Shown: one piece after another, positions 1 to 9,510 of the stretch
Position numbering within the stretch: position 1 is the stretch's first letter
How the letters are laid out: every line of letters starts with the position of its first letter
NCBI GenBank assembly: GCA_032718475.1
Contig: JAUCBJ010006667.1
Coordinates: forward strand, 1-64,000
DNA: 64,000 nt
Direction of reading: 5' to 3'
DNA from: Nemertoderma westbladi
Lineage: Eukaryota > Xenacoelomorpha > Nemertodermatida > Nemertodermatidae
Notes under the pieces: generated by a model
What the model was told of the DNA's origin: nothing
Database searches by the model: none
Seen by the model: only the letters and a program-made list of their open reading frames with translations
Translations under genes and position numbers: made by a program

Positions 1-14
1 GATCATTTCTATAG
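1..14 (+). pseudogene. U3 snoRNA box A fragment at window edge
   Basis: The first 14 bases, GATCATTTCTATAG, are identical to the universally conserved box A of U3 snoRNA and to the right-hand flank of element A at 47441-47454. The following bases (CTAAGATTTATG) do not resemble the U3 copy near 47455, so only box A is shared. Anything to the left is outside the window. It may be the end of a truncated U3 pseudogene, or the right flank of another insertion into U3. A chance match cannot be excluded. Confidence 0.4.
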
Positions 15-277
15 CTAAGATTTATGATTACATGTTGTAAAAATGTCTGATTTGAGTTTAGAGGAGTTACTAAATCTTATACAGTATAAGTCTTCTATGT
101 AATTAATTTCTGATTATATGACTTCAATACAGTGAAATTCTTCTTTTACAACTAGCTATTAAACAAATACTAGCTACATCCCATCCACCCACTCACCTTG
201 CCAGCAACGATCAAAATAATTAGATGAAACAAATTCTATAAAATTTAAAAAAAATATATTTTTTAATTGTTTTAAAA

Positions 278-472
278 ATGTTCTAGAACAAAAATTATTT
301 GTTAACTTTTTTTTCCAGTTCTGATTAGCGAAGATGTTCTAGAACATTATTCAAAAGTAAAAATAGTACATTATTATTATTTTTTGTTAAATTGTTCTAG
401 AACAAAAAATATTTGTTCTAGAACATTTATGAATTTTTATAAACCAGCTAACATGTTCTGGAACATGTTCAT
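278..472. promoter_or_regulatory. Cluster of five heat-shock-element-like palindromes
   Basis: The palindrome GTTCTAGAAC, which contains the HSF core TTCnnGAA, occurs at about 280-289, 337-346, 394-403 and 416-425. A fifth, variant site (ATGTTCTGGAACATGTTC) lies at 453-470. The first three are spaced 57 bp apart. HSF trimers bind inverted nGAAn units, so this resembles a heat-shock control region about 0.9 kb upstream of the WDR91 start. It could equally be a decayed satellite. Isolated copies also occur near 26090, 26762 and 45913. Confidence 0.4.
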
Positions 473-774
473 AAACATAAATAGCAAAAACTAGCTAGTA
501 AAAATTTTAGAAATTTTTTTTTAAATTCTAGGGGCGTGTACCTATAACACATTTAGTACCCTTACCTAATGTGTGATTGTTTGCAGTAGTGACTGACTGT
601 AATAATGAAAGAATGGAGGTGGAAAAAAGTATAACTTTTTTTCATTATTCTCGAGGCACTTTATTTACCGAGCATCAGCGAGGTTAATAATGGGTCTAGA
701 GAATATTGAAAAAAAAATGTTCTACGATATTTTGTGTTGAAGACTTCTGACTAACGGCAGACAACTCGTTAATG

Positions 775-840
775 GTGCCCATATGCTAAAGGCTTTGCTC
801 ACTTCGTGCTGCGCGAAGGCCCCACGAACGTGTGTAATAC
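775..840 (-). repeat. SINE-like tail segment
   Basis: The reverse strand carries the module GTGGGG, then GAAGTGAGC, then CTTTAGCATATGGGC. Related modules occur on the minus strand at 18836-18892 (GTGGGGCGAGC... CCTTAGCATATGGG) and on the plus strand behind a tRNA-like head at 26884-26935. The shared order of blocks suggests one dispersed short element family. The boundaries are uncertain. Confidence 0.4.
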
Positions 841-1341
841 TGTAATAGGTCATACTGTGATGCGGTCATCGATTTGGCCTAAAAATTAGCATTGGGGTTA
901 CATGCAAGGCGAACATTACTCAACGCCGAAGTATTAACACCGATTTGTTATTTAGCACTTTACAACTTTAGAGGACATTACAGCATTGTATTGGCCTGTA
1001 CAATTAGTATTGTATTTGGTGTTATCAGTTAAGTAATGTCCCCCTAGTGGACATTACTTAACGCCGTCATATTGGTTACCACGTAAACAATAGGTGGAAA
1101 TTTCCTGACAGCCAGATAGGCCTACTGCATTACATTTAATAAATACACAATATTCTAGATTAGGCCTACAGTCAGACAAGTACAACCTCTGAACCTATCT
1201 GCCTATGTAGTACCTGAGTACTGTTGTCTGGTAGTAGGCCCTGCGCCCTGATCTAGTCTAGTCTCTACCGGTACCAGTACTCTAGTATCTGAGTATAGCG
1301 TAGTTCTATGACTTTTGATTTTTGTTCATTTACATGGCATC

Positions 1342-1935
1342 ATGGCGGGAGCAATAGCTCATATTGACGATTTGTTAAAGGAATATTTGTTATTCCGAGG
1401 ATTTATCCAAACGTACAAGAGCTTCGAAAACGATTTGAAACTGGATAGAGACCACGCTTACCGAGTAGAAAAGATAATCGAATACGCGATGACGTTGATA
1501 TCAACGTACGATATCCAGGGCCTCAAAGATTATTGGGGTTACCTGGATAGGAAGTTCTTCTCCCGTCTAGAACAACGGTATCAATCGAGTGTCAGAAAAA
1601 TAGAGGCTTCTTTACTCAAGTATTATTTAGTTAACGCCACTCAGAACAACCGCCAAGATAAGGTTTTGGAGTTTTTTGAACGTTATTCGGACGATATGCA
1701 GGGCCATTCGGACTGGAAGGAGTGGTTCATCTTACCATTTATTAAGAACCCTGATCAGTATACCCAGTTCAGTTCTTATTTTACTAAATCCTGGGTTGAC
1801 ACCTTCCAAGTGACGCTCAACAACTTTGTCGCTGTCGTCTTCGCCAACGTGCCGCTTCCTTCGCTACTGAAGTTCGAAGAGGATTTAATGAGGACAGCGA
1901 AACTCATAGATGACCGCACTATGCTGAAGGAGCAG
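1342..1935 (+). CDS. WDR91: WDR91, coding exon 1 (N-terminal region)
   Basis: This exon encodes the first 198 residues of WD repeat-containing protein 91, an endosomal protein that in animals works with WDR81 and Rab7 to lower PI3P during early-to-late endosome conversion. The start is the ATG of MAGAIAHIDDLLKEYLLFRGF, whose family counterpart begins with an acidic helix and EYLLFRGF. The more upstream in-frame ATG at 1315 would add nine unrelated residues. Family features include DYWGYLDRKFFSRLE, KVLEFFERY and DWKEWFILPFIKNP. The exon ends at CAG|GTTGAG, phase 0, giving TMLKEQ. That joins smoothly to VSVLQQTYL of the next exon and continues a coiled-coil segment. Reading through instead gives a stop at 1978-1980. 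Confidence 0.88.
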
Positions 1936-1980
1936 GTTGAGTATTGCAGTTATTTTTGCTTGAATTTCAACTTCGTTTAA

Positions 1981-2135
1981 TAGTCCTAGTGGCTTCCTAG
2001 TCCTAGTGGCTACAGGGCTAGTCCTAGTGGCTTCAGGGCTAGTCCTAGTGGCTTCCTAGTCCTAGTGGCTACAGGGCTAGTCCTAGTGGCTTCAGGGCTA
2101 GTCCTAGTGGCTTCCTAGTCCTAGTGGCTTCAGGG
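1981..2135 (+). repeat. Tandem repeat of TCCTAGTGGCT units
   Basis: TAGTCCTAGTGGCTT/A units repeat about nine times, alternately separated by CAGGGC or by nothing. This gives a compound period of about 60 bp made of roughly 14- and 22-bp subunits. It starts directly after the read-through stop of WDR91 exon 1, inside the intron. Confidence 0.9.
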
Positions 2136-3394
2136 CTTGTTTCACTGTCTTATAACCGGTATTCTTTATTATTATTCAACAGTTTAAATCGTAATGAGAT
2201 ATCATTAAACTTGAACAATGATAGTTTGACTACTTAGCGGGGATGGCATAACAGCATAACGAAACAAACTACAGAAATTTCGATTTCGTTTTATTTCATA
2301 AATTTCGCTTCGTACTTACCAATCCCCGACGAAATTAAATATGCGTTTTGTTTTTATCAATCTATGAAATTTTCCTTTCGTTTCATACATTATAAATTAT
2401 TTTTCGTTTCGTTTCGTTTTTTTTTTTATCTAAAATGTTGATATCGCATCTACACCAGTTGCTGTATTTAGTTTGTCATTTACTATGACGTATTTCCTTA
2501 GTCCCTTACAATGCTATTGTTGTAGAATGTAGACCCTCGGTCTTAGCGGTTACAATGCAATGGTACTGGTATCTCTGGTAGGCAATAATGTTGCTGTATT
2601 GAAGGAAATAATTTACAATCTGTAACTGTTTGTACATTAAAACAATTATCTAGAATCGAATATCATTATTATTTATAAATTATCAATAATTTTTATATAA
2701 ATTTTTATATCTTTATTACTTTTTAATTTAACGAAACGAAACGAAAAATTTAACTAAACGAAACGCGTATTATTTCGTTTCGTTTTGTTATTTCCAAGTA
2801 TTTTTATTTAGTTCGTTTAACATTCTTTCGTTACGTTATTTTTCCGTTTCGTTATTGCCAAATATACCTCGTTTCGTTATGCTATCCCTTCTTCTTAGTT
2901 GGGGAATTAGAATCTTGGTTTTAATTTTCAAACTTTTTTACTATTAATTAACTATTACAAATGTTTAAATACAAAAAGAGACAAGTCACTTCTATACAGT
3001 GTGATTTTCGGCCTTTTACAGGGTGAAGATGTAATTTTTTTTACCGGTAATAGTTTTCCTATTTGCTAATTTTTTCTCCTTTTTTTTTGTTTTATGCATT
3101 TGTTCCTTTTTTGCTTGCCGGTATAAATATAATTTATTTATTTTTTTAATATAATACATATTTGCTATTTTCCTTTCTCTTTTGTTTTGTAGCATATTAT
3201 TTTTCCTTTCTACCGCAGTTCCAGTACCAACAAAAATTATCATGCAATATCAAGAAAAGGAAAATATAGGCCAACTTTTCTTAATTGAAAAAGTAAAATA
3301 ATAATTTTATTACTTGGGAAATATTTTTCACTATTCTCTAAGTAATTTTTTAATAAAGGGTCGATATAATATTGAAAAGAAAATGTTTAAAAAA

Positions 3395-3740
3395 ATTTAT
3401 TACGTAATTAGAGAGCCGCATAACTACATATAAACCAATATTGGATATTGAGTTCCGTTGTGTAGTACCGCTTGCAGACACTAAGATTACAACAACTTTT
3501 AGTTTGTGAATGGATTTTGCTCAATTTACTTGCAAACCTTTTCTACTTCGATGCTCTCTCACCACATGTAATAAAATTTATAAGAAATTCCACCGAAAAT
3601 ATTTTCACATTTTCTTATTTTACTTTTTCGCCGGGAAAAAAAATAAAATAAATACAATCTTATGAGTTACTTTTTCTCATTTTTCTCCCTATGGAGCGAA
3701 AATGTAACAATTTAAGAATAAAATCTTATTTCTAACAAAG
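3395..3740 (+). repeat. Dispersed repeat family R1, copy 1
   Basis: About 220 bp beginning TTTATTACGTAATTAGAGAG is nearly identical to the sequence at 12252-12470. Both continue into CGCCGGGAAAAA followed by A-rich sequence and a less conserved tail. A diverged third copy lies at 3937-4160. No coding capacity and no clear terminal inverted repeat were seen. It is probably a non-autonomous transposon or SINE-like element of unknown class. Confidence 0.75.
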
Positions 3741-3936
3741 CAAAAAGAGTGAAAACAAATAAAACAAATAATGTGCCACAAAACCAAAATGGGGAAAAAT
3801 ATTTCATTTTATTATTTGAGAAAATACGTATAACTTATTCCTCTCTATTCTCGAGGTTCCGGTATTTTTTTACGCTCGGTAAATAAACCTCGCTATTATT
3901 ATCTAGGGAGGGTAATAAAGAGTAAAGAGAATAGAT

Positions 3937-4160
3937 TTTGCTCAAATTACTTACAAAACTTTTCTACTTCAATGCTTTTTCAACACAAGTAGGCCTAATA
4001 AAATTTAAGAAATTCCATTAAAAATACTTTTCATTTTCTTATTTTAATTATTTTGTCTTTTTTCGCCGGGAAAAAGTAAAATTAATGCAACCTTATCTGG
4101 GCTAGGGCACTTGTTTTCCCCACTCTGGGATATCAAAAGCAAGCAACGAAAAAGTAACAA
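3937..4160 (+). repeat. Dispersed repeat family R1, diverged partial copy
   Basis: This stretch matches the distal half of R1, from GATTTTGCTCAAATTACTT through TTCGCCGGGAAAAAGT, with many differences from the copies at 3395 and 12252. Being adjacent to copy 1, it may reflect a local duplication within the WDR91 intron. Confidence 0.6.
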
Positions 4161-4699
4161 TTTAAGAAAAATATATATTTCTAAGCAAAAAATAAGAAAA
4201 AAATATATTTATAAGTAAAAAATTGAAAAGTTAATCTCATCCCATAAAAGGGTATATAAATGGGGAAAATTAACTACATGCTTGGTACTTATTGCGCTTA
4301 TTGGCTGTTATATAACTATGAACTGTACCAGTACCAGTACTACCTAGAAGCCAAGTGTGAATGAATCCATGACAATCGCGGCTGTGGGATCCATTACCGG
4401 TACAATCTCTACAATGGGTTACAACGTTTACTACGGGGGTAAAAAGGGAATTTTGTGTAGTAAAATTATAGATAAGTAAAGTGAAGATATATTTAAACAT
4501 GTGTTTCACGATATATGAAAATCCCGGGATTTTGGAGTGTTTTGAATACGAAAATAGTTGGCCACATTCAGCCACCTTATCTATTCTATTTGCATTATCT
4601 TATAAAACGTTTAGGGTAGAGATAATACTTCAGTAAAGGCTTATTAATTGGCTATTGTTATCCCCGACTAAATGTTCTCCATTTACTTTCACTTTCCAG

Positions 4700-6274
4700 G
4701 TGTCTGTTCTTCAACAAACCTATCTGACCGGGTCCCAGTCGTCCAGGCAAGCGGACAAAGTGTCCCGATTTACCGGGTCGCAGGATGTCTCCGACGACTT
4801 CCATCTGCTGACCCCGGGGGAACCCAGCCCCCCTCCGGCCCCCCGTAGCTCCGTGGTCCCTCGCCGCCCCTCCAACCTCCACAACCGAGCCAAATCATCT
4901 GGATTCCCTAAATCCCCAGTCGCCTTGAAGAAAAAGTTATCTGACCCGGAAAACCCGGTTGGGGGTCAAGGCGTCACTAAAAAAGTAGAATTCAAAATAA
5001 AAACTAGTAGCGAGACGGAAAAAAAGAGAAGCGGTAAGAAAGTCGTTTTGGATCGATCGAAATCTCTATCGGCGGAAGCGGAAACTGAAAAGAGTTCCGA
5101 TAGAATCGTTAAAATACATTCGGTATCGGAACCTTTCAATGGAAGTTACGACAAAACGGACGTAACGGACAGTAACGTTACGCCGAACACGACCCGACCA
5201 TTCGTTATCGTAACTCGGGATTACTACCGGGAGCACCGCGGTTCCGGTATAGTGAACGCGAGGTTCTCCACCGGGGGGAACCTCGTCGCCTCGTCCGACT
5301 GCTCCGGGGCGCTCCGCGTCTGGTCCTGGAGCTTCCCGCCCACCACGCAGCCCTGCGACGCCGCCTCGCGGGGCTCCCCGGTACTCTCCCTCGAGTGGGC
5401 CGCCAAACAGGAGCGACTGCTGCTCCTGGGCGGTCGGGACAGTTCGGTGCGAGTCCTCGACACCGACACCAACCGGACTCTCTGCGATCTGTACACGGAC
5501 CCGAGTTTCTCACGCGTAGTCGCGCTCGCCTCCAGCCCCAACGGGACTCACTTCGCCTCGTCCAGCACGTTGGGACGCACCTCCACCGGCGGTGCGCCCA
5601 CCGGTATAGGTCTCACCGGCGTTCCAACAACCTCCTCTCTCTCCTCGATAACCGGGCCCCCCAACGCGAACTACTTCCAACCCGGTAAACTCCAGTACTG
5701 GAACCTAAAGCAGCGCGCTGTGGAGCGCGACCTTCCGCTGTCTGCGACGGCCTCCACGCCGCCCGTCGCCGCCAGCTGTTTGACCTTCAACCACAACGGT
5801 TCCATGCTGCTCTGTGGGACTCACGATGGCTGCGTTAAGATATTCGATATGCGGCGTTTCGACCAGCTTTACTCTTGGGACGTTTCGTCCTCCCAACTAG
5901 TTTCGTTGCGTTTCTCCCCCGACGAAACTTCGGTTTACTCGATGGCCGCCGACGGGGGTTTCTCCCAGTGGAGTATCCGGGGCAACGCAGTCCGACTGCG
6001 GGACTTCCCGAGTGCCGCCGCTGGGGGGCGCTGTTGCTTCGCCCTAGACGCGGAGGCCCAGCACGCGTTGGTGGGCGGACTCCAGGGCGCCCGGATCCAC
6101 AGGATCGGAGGCCCTCTAGGGTTCGCTGAGTCCATGTTGCTAGGAGACGAGAGTTCCCCAGTCTCCACTGTAGACTGGATGGTGACTGAGCGGACCAGTG
6201 TCTGTCTGACGGGGGCTGCTGATGGGAGAGTGCAGATCGCGACATTAATCACTAGGGAGGACTTCCTGTCGTAG
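4700..6274 (+). CDS. WDR91: WDR91, coding exon 2 (linker and WD repeats)
   Basis: This exon encodes the remaining 524 residues of WDR91. A serine/lysine-rich, presumably disordered linker (about 4750-5200) is followed by a C-terminal WD40 propeller from FVIVTRDYYREHRGSG onward. Blades are visible as NARFSTGGNLVASSDCSGALRVWSW, LSLEWAAKQERLLLLGGRDSSVRVLD, LKQRAVERDLP, CLTFNHNGSMLLCGTHDGCVKIFDM, LRFSPDETSVYSMAADGGFSQWSI and VSTVDWMVTERTSVCLTGAADGRVQIATL, all in the family order. The combined product of about 722 residues is close to vertebrate WDR91 (about 750). The stop is at 6272-6274. The exon is GC-richer than its surroundings, as are the other host coding regions here. An entire propeller in one exon is unusual for this gene. 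Confidence 0.88.
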   Translation: MSVLQQTYLTGSQSSRQADKVSRFTGSQDVSDDFHLLTPGEPSPPPAPRSSVVPRRPSNLHNRAKSSGFPKSPVALKKKLSDPENPVGGQGVTKKVEFKIKTSSETEKKRSGKKVVLDRSKSLSAEAETEKSSDRIVKIHSVSEPFNGSYDKTDVTDSNVTPNTTRPFVIVTRDYYREHRGSGIVNARFSTGGNLVASSDCSGALRVWSWSFPPTTQPCDAASRGSPVLSLEWAAKQERLLLLGGRDSSVRVLDTDTNRTLCDLYTDPSFSRVVALASSPNGTHFASSSTLGRTSTGGAPTGIGLTGVPTTSSLSSITGPPNANYFQPGKLQYWNLKQRAVERDLPLSATASTPPVAASCLTFNHNGSMLLCGTHDGCVKIFDMRRFDQLYSWDVSSSQLVSLRFSPDETSVYSMAADGGFSQWSIRGNAVRLRDFPSAAAGGRCCFALDAEAQHALVGGLQGARIHRIGGPLGFAESMLLGDESSPVSTVDWMVTERTSVCLTGAADGRVQIATLITREDFLS

Positions 6275-6277
6275 TAT

Positions 6278-6301
6278 GGGGGGGGGGGGGGGGGGGGGGG
6301 G
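6278..6301 (+). repeat. Poly(G) tract of 24 bases just after WDR91 stop
   Basis: An uninterrupted G run begins three bases after the WDR91 stop codon, so it should lie in the 3' UTR if the gene is transcribed past this point. It is one of at least nine long G or C homopolymers in the window. Its length may be imprecise because homopolymers are error-prone. Confidence 0.9.
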
Positions 6302-6387
6302 TGTTTTGCTACTACCCAGTCAAAAGGTAAAACATAATTATTATCTCATAATATATTATTTCTAGAATGCTTATTGAATTCTAGAAT

Positions 6388-8085
6388 TCTTAGAAGTCTG
6401 GCACCATATTGCTGGGTTGGAAGTCTGGCACCATGTTGCTGGGTTGGAAGTCTGGCAGCATGTTGCTGGGTTGGAAGTCTGGCACCATGTTGCTGGGTTG
6501 GAAGTCTGGCACCATGTTGCTGGGTTGGAAGTCTGGCACCATGTTGCTGGGTTGGAAGTCTGGCAGCATGTTGCTGGGTTGGAAGTCTGGCACCATGTTG
6601 CTGGGTTGGAAGTCTGGCACCATGTTGCTGGGTTGGAAGTCTGGCACCATGTTGCTGGGTTGGAAGTCTGGCAGCATGTTGCTGGGTTGGAAGTCTGGCA
6701 GCATGTTGCTGGGTTGGAAGTCTGGCACCATGTTGCTGGGTTGGAAGTCTGGCAGCATGTTGCTGGGTTGGAAGTCTGGCACCATATTGCTGGGTTGGAA
6801 GTCTGGTAGCATGTTGCTGGGTTCGAAGTCTGGCACCATATTGCTGGGTTGGAAGTCTGGCCCCATATTGCTGGGTTGGAAGTCTGGCACCATGTTGCTG
6901 GGTTGGAAGTCTGGCACCATGTTGCTGGGTTGGAAGTCTGGCACCATATTGCTAGGTTGGAAGTCTGGCAGCATGTTGCTGGGTTGGAGGTCTGGCACCA
7001 TATTGCTGGGTTGGAAGTCTGGCCCCATATTGCTGGGTTGGAAGTCTGGCACCATGTTGCTGGGTTGGAAGTCTGGCCCCATATTGCTGGGTTGGAAGTC
7101 TGGCACCATGTTGCTGGGTTGGAAGTCTGGCACCATGTTGCTGGGTTGGAAGTCTGGCACCATATTGCTGGGTTGGAAGTCTGGCACCATGTTGCTGGGT
7201 TGGAAGTCTGGCACCATGTTGCTGGGTTGGAAGTCTGGCACCATATTGCTGGGTTGGAAGTCTGGTAGCATGTTGCTGGGTTCGAAGTCTGGCACCATAT
7301 TGCTGGGTTGGAAGTCTGGCCCCATATTGCTGGGTTGGAAGTCTGGCACCATGTTGCTGGGTTGGAAGTCTGGCACCATGTTGCTGGGTTGGAAGTCTGG
7401 CACCATATTGCTAGGTTGGAAGTCTGGCAGCATGTTGCTGGGTTGGAAGTCTGGCACCATATTGCTGGGTTGGAAGTCTGGCCCCATATTGCTGGGTTGG
7501 AAGTCTGGCACCATGTTGCTGGGTTGGAAGTCTGGCCCCATATTGCTGGGTTGGAAGTCTGGCACCATGTTGCTGGGTTGGAAGTCTGGCACCATGTTGC
7601 TGGGTTGGAAGTCTGGCCCCATATTGCTGGGTTGGAAGTCTGGCACCATGTTGCTGGGTTGGAAGTCTGGCCCCATATTGCTGGGTTGGAAGTCTGGCAC
7701 CATGTTGCTGGGTTGGAAGTCTGGCACCATATTGCTGGGTTGGAAGTCTGGCACCATGTTGCTGGGTTGGAAGTCTGGCACCATATTGCTGGGTTGGAAG
7801 TCTGACACCATATTGCTGGGTTGGAAGTCTGGCAGCATGTTGCTGGGTTGGAAGTCTGGCACCATATTGCTGGGTTGGAAGTCTGGCAGCATGTTGCTGG
7901 GTTGGAAGTCTGGCACCATATTGCTGGGTTGGAAGTCTGGCCCCATATTGCTGGGTTGGAAGTCTGGCACCATGTTACTGGGTTGGAAGTCTGGCACCAT
8001 GTTGCTGGGTTGGAAGTCTGGCACCATGTTGCTGGGTTGGAAGTCTGGCACCATGTTGCTGGGTTTGAAGTCTGGCACCCCGGGG
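6388..8085 (+). repeat. 27-bp minisatellite, about 62 copies
   Basis: Tandem units are built on TTGGAAGTCTGGCACCATG followed by TTGCTGGG. The main variants are at the CACCATG position: CAGCATG, CACCATA, CCCCATA and TAGCATG. Rare markers (TAGCATG with TTCGAAG at 6807 and 7266; GCTAGG at 6951 and 7410) recur exactly 459 bp apart, which is 17 units, so part of the array expanded as a higher-order block. The period is a multiple of three and lacks stop codons, so long frames are open on both strands. I treat these as a consequence of the repeat and not as genes. Confidence 0.95.
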
Positions 8086-8189
8086 TTGGGGTGGGTGGTT
8101 CCTATTCTAAGACAGGGGGTGGGTGTGGTTTATTACAGTTGTTGTTTGGGGTTTTTTATATTCGCCTTCTTTCTTAGCAGAAAGCTTGC

Positions 8190-9510
8190 CGTGTAAATCT
8201 TACACTTTATTGAAAACACAATCTTGTTGATTAGTAATTATTCTATAATCCTTCCCTAGGCTGTATAAATAAAGTAATGTTTATATTATTTATTCAAAAT
8301 ACCAATTAGTATGTTCAATTATGCTAGAAATTAAATAATAAATATATGCCATGCCAAACGGACAAATTGTCGATTTTCATCTGCTTTGCTAATAGTAATA
8401 ATTATTAATTAACAATCCACAGTCAATGAATTCACAAAATTAATTCACAATCCATGTCCCAGCTCGTGTGTTATAAGGTTATCAATTTTCTGTACATGAA
8501 AATCACTAGAGAGCAAATGTAAGTTTGTGCTAATTTTGTGTTTGTGAAGTTTGTGCTAATTTTGTGTTTGTAAAGTTTGTGCTAATCTTGTGTTTGTGAA
8601 GTTTGTGCTAATCTTGTGTTTGTGAAGTTTGTGCTAATCTTGTGTTTGTGAAGTTTGTGCTAATCTTGTGTTTGTGAAGTTTGTCTTTTATAATTTTACT
8701 TAATTATAATAAATTATTTACTTTGAAAATCATCAATTAAAATTGTTACAACTTACAATACTAATAATATACATTGAATATGATATTATTCAGTGAAGCA
8801 TTTGAAGTAAAAAAAAACCGGTACCGGTCCGGTAGTCGGCCATGTAACTGCTAACTAAAACACAACTGAACCTAGACGTTACATGCAGTCAGTGATCAGC
8901 AGGTTTCGCCTCACAGCGGAAAGACATTTCCATACCAAGGAAGTGGAGGCTAATGAAATGGAGAGGCCCTTGATCTGATCAGCTGACTGACATATGGTGA
9001 TCATTGATTATGCATCCTCTAGGTCAGTTGGTTTTCAGTTACCAGTGTTTATACTAGTTTTGGTGAGGTTTGTTTACTTACTTGACATATTATATTAATA
9101 TAACCCTTTTAATTCAGTTCTTTTACCGGTATTTATTTTTAAGTTGGACATTAACCTAGGATTTGAAATTACCTACATTTCTTTTGGAGGTGTTGTTTGG
9201 TTTTATTTGAAACTTTCTAATGAACTGAAATAATTATTTTGAGAAGTTAGATACAAGTAGCCCAGTAAATTATAATTAAATTAAGTCACCAGTCTAACGG
9301 GTCCAGATTTTTTATCGTTAAGATATTTCAGCTGGTATATACATTTCTTTATTTGTTCTATGTAGTTTATGCGATGCTTATTTAATTATAAAATAATATG
9401 AAAACCTTTCATGGCCTAATTGCAGAGATATTTTTTCGAAAAGTTTAAAAATGTCAGTTTCACGAATCTGTTTGGTTATTAATTAATATTAATTTATTTA
9501 CAAAAATACC
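8190..9510. other. Non-coding spacer between the two minisatellites
   Basis: This AT-rich spacer has a GTATAAATAAAG segment near 8263 holding an AATAAA that could serve as a distal polyadenylation signal for WDR91. It also contains the 26-bp tandem repeat at 8522-8684 and no recognisable gene. Confidence 0.5.
8522..8684 (+). repeat. 26-bp tandem repeat, about six copies
   Basis: Units are AAGTTTGTGCTAATCTTGTG followed by TTTGTG, with early copies reading TTTTGTG in place of TCTTGTG. The units are almost identical to each other, indicating recent expansion. Confidence 0.92.

Larger units (their letters stand above)
15..1341. other. Non-coding region upstream of WDR91
   Basis: There is no credible coding region here. 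The stretch holds a group of TTCTAGAA palindromes (278-472), an A/T-rich segment with a motif like TTTATTTACCGAGC near 660-690 that recurs near 3880 (reversed) and 29965, and a SINE-like segment (775-840). A core promoter for WDR91 should lie near its 3' end, but I see no convincing TATA box. Confidence 0.5.
1936..4699 (+). other. WDR91 intron (inferred)
   Basis: This is a GT...AG intron of 2764 bp inferred from protein continuity: donor GTTGAG at 1936, acceptor TTTCACTTTCCAG ending at 4699. It contains a tandem repeat (1981-2135), a stretch of TTTCGTTTCGTT-type repeats (about 2285-2420 and 2735-2880) and two related dispersed repeats (3395-3740, 3937-4160). I see no further WDR91 exon inside. 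Confidence 0.75.

Noticed and set aside
5205-6252. Antisense and alternative-frame open reading frames over WDR91
   Set aside because: They are shadows of GC-rich coding sequence, are Arg/Pro-rich and have no recognisable homology.
6390-8196. Long open frames (562 and 595 codons) on both strands of the 27-bp minisatellite as genes
   Set aside because: They are created by a stop-free unit whose length is a multiple of three. They overlap each other and have no domain or promoter evidence.
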